A stretch of 64,000 bases of DNA, taken from assembly GCF_006715225.1 (NCBI RefSeq), contig NZ_VFMU01000001.1:4216001-4280000 (forward strand), written 5' to 3'. This DNA is from Arthrobacter sp. SLBN-112 (GTDB taxonomy: Bacteria > Actinomycetota > Actinomycetes > Actinomycetales > Micrococcaceae). The notes beneath the pieces are model-generated. The model ran no database searches. It saw only the letters and a list, made by a program, of their open reading frames with translations, and was not told where the DNA came from. This document shows, piece after piece, positions 63,444 to 64,000 of the stretch (within the stretch, counting starts at the first letter, position 1; every line of letters starts with the position of its first letter). The position numbers were made by a program, and so were the translations under genes.

Positions 63444-63679
63444 AACGAGTAAATACTCTACCGGAAGATTTCCGCACCAACAAATCGGCGCCAAGAGCGC
63501 TTCCGGGACCATGATGAAGGCGCTTTCACGGACCGCGGGAGCGGCTTTTTCCGCGGAATTCCGGGGCTGGAGGGGCCGGTACCGGCAAGTGGACGACGGC
63601 GGCGAGCACCTTTCAAGGTCCCGTGACCGCCGCGTCGGGGCAGGAATGTGGCCAGTCCCACACTCTTGCCGTTAAACGC
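63444..63679. other. Non-coding stretch upstream of tRNA-Thr
   Basis: About 240 bases between tRNA-Thr and the helicase terminator. Only a low-quality 67-codon frame is present, with Arg-rich composition unlike a real gene. It should contain the tRNA promoter; none was pinned down. Confidence 0.5.
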
Positions 63680-63709
63680 CGATGGGCCGGCTCGAAAGCC
63701 GGCCCATCG
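63680..63709 (-). terminator. Terminator of helicase gene
   Basis: A 13-bp stem, CGATGGGCCGGCT with AGCCGGCCCATCG and a CGAA/TTCG loop, 31 bases after the stop at 63741, followed on the minus strand by GCGTTTAACGG. Confidence 0.75.
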
Positions 63710-63740
63710 CCGTCGTCAATTCCTCAACGCGAGGGGTGGT

Positions 63741-64000
63741 TTACCACTTGCCCTTACGGTTGAAGTCGCGGTGTCCGCTGTCGCCGCCGCTGCGGGGCTT
63801 GCGGGAGCCATCGCCGTGCCCGCCGAAGCGGGAGTCGCCCGCCTGGCCACGGTCGCTGAAGGAACGCTCGCTGTACGAACGGCCACCACGGTCAGCGGAG
63901 GACCGCTCGCCATCGTTCTTGCGGAATTCCTTCTTGAACCCGCCGTTGCCCTTGAAGTTGCCGCCACGCTCGCCGCCGCGGTTGCCCTGGTAGGCGCCAC
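63741..64000 (-). CDS. C-terminal tail of a probable DEAD-box RNA helicase (partial)
   Basis: An open frame enters at the right edge and ends at TAA (63741). It encodes 85 residues rich in Gly, Arg, Asp, Ser and Lys: GAYQGNRGGERGGNFKGN at the edge, FKKEFRKNDGERSS, and the end SGHRDFNRKGKW. This is the RG-rich basic tail found on actinobacterial DEAD-box helicases (RhlE/DeaD type), used for RNA binding. The catalytic core lies outside the window, so the family call is inference. A different frame with a start codon covers the same bases but has implausible composition. Confidence 0.6.
   Translation of the reverse strand, partial: GAYQGNRGGERGGNFKGNGGFKKEFRKNDGERSSADRGGRSYSERSFSDRGQAGDSRFGGHGDGSRKPRSGGDSGHRDFNRKGKW

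Noticed and set aside
63458..63661. 67-codon minus-strand frame between tRNA-Thr and the helicase
   Set aside because: Arg/Pro-rich, no ribosome site, no family; treated as non-coding.
63716..64000. 94-codon minus-strand frame at the right edge
   Set aside because: Ala/Thr/Ser-rich composition typical of a wrong frame; the adjacent frame ending at 63741 gives a sensible RG-rich tail.
1..64000. CRISPR arrays, insertion sequences, prophage or integrase genes
   Set aside because: No regularly spaced repeats, transposase or integrase motifs were seen in any frame.

Overview
The window is chromosomal DNA from a high-GC actinobacterium, most likely a member of the Micrococcaceae close to Arthrobacter or Pseudarthrobacter. 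The evidence is the secE-nusG-rplK-rplA-rplJ-rplL-rpoB order with an acidic N-terminal extension on NusG, a mycothiol synthase (MshD), a GlnR-type orphan regulator, PspC-domain envelope-stress proteins, and many genes that appear to be transcribed as leaderless mRNAs. No insertion sequence, prophage, integrase or CRISPR array was seen.

Region 1 (1-15 kb) is mostly minus strand and holds the transcription and translation core: tRNA-Trp, secE, nusG, rplK, rplA, rplJ (behind a leader with an attenuator), rplL and rpoB (rpoC lies beyond the left edge). Between them sit a GNAT acetyltransferase with a broken paralogue next to it, a thiolase, a YbaK-type deacylase and a small lipoprotein. An AspC-type aminotransferase lies divergently from tRNA-Trp and is followed by a 60-bp palindrome. 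Region 2 (13.6-18 kb) is an envelope-stress module: a LuxR-type response regulator, a histidine kinase with an N-terminal PspC domain, and divergently three membrane proteins, two of them with PspC domains.

Region 3 (18-34 kb) is metabolic housekeeping: pfkA, a GNAT protein, an MFS drug exporter, an ankyrin protein, YgfZ, a flavodoxin-like protein, a nitrobindin-like protein, an unlisted 37-residue membrane peptide, GlnR with a structured leader, MshD, polyphosphate kinase, a Nudix-phosphatase fusion, an internally duplicated unknown membrane protein, ThyA and FolA.

Region 4 (34.1-37.5 kb) is the most unusual part. A WXG100-like protein with a glycine-rich hydrophobic C-terminus is followed by an unknown soluble protein and then four small membrane proteins in an A-B-A'-B' arrangement, two families duplicated as a pair. 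The layout resembles a type VII secretion effector with multicopy membrane immunity proteins.

Region 5 (37.5-52.4 kb) holds asd, an AlkZ-like winged-helix protein, murB, an MFS permease, a MaoC dehydratase pair, an ArsR-SulP operon with a visible operator, a DUF2797-like protein, a CitE-like lyase, an aldo/keto reductase (with a second long palindrome) and a GH13 glucosidase divergent from a ROK regulator. Region 6 (52.4-64 kb) is a respiratory nitrate reductase operon narGHJI with a NarK transporter, a RibD-like reductase, an NAD(P)-binding protein, a second-type YidC insertase, tRNA-Met, tRNA-Thr, and the C-terminal tail of a probable DEAD-box RNA helicase that runs off the right edge.
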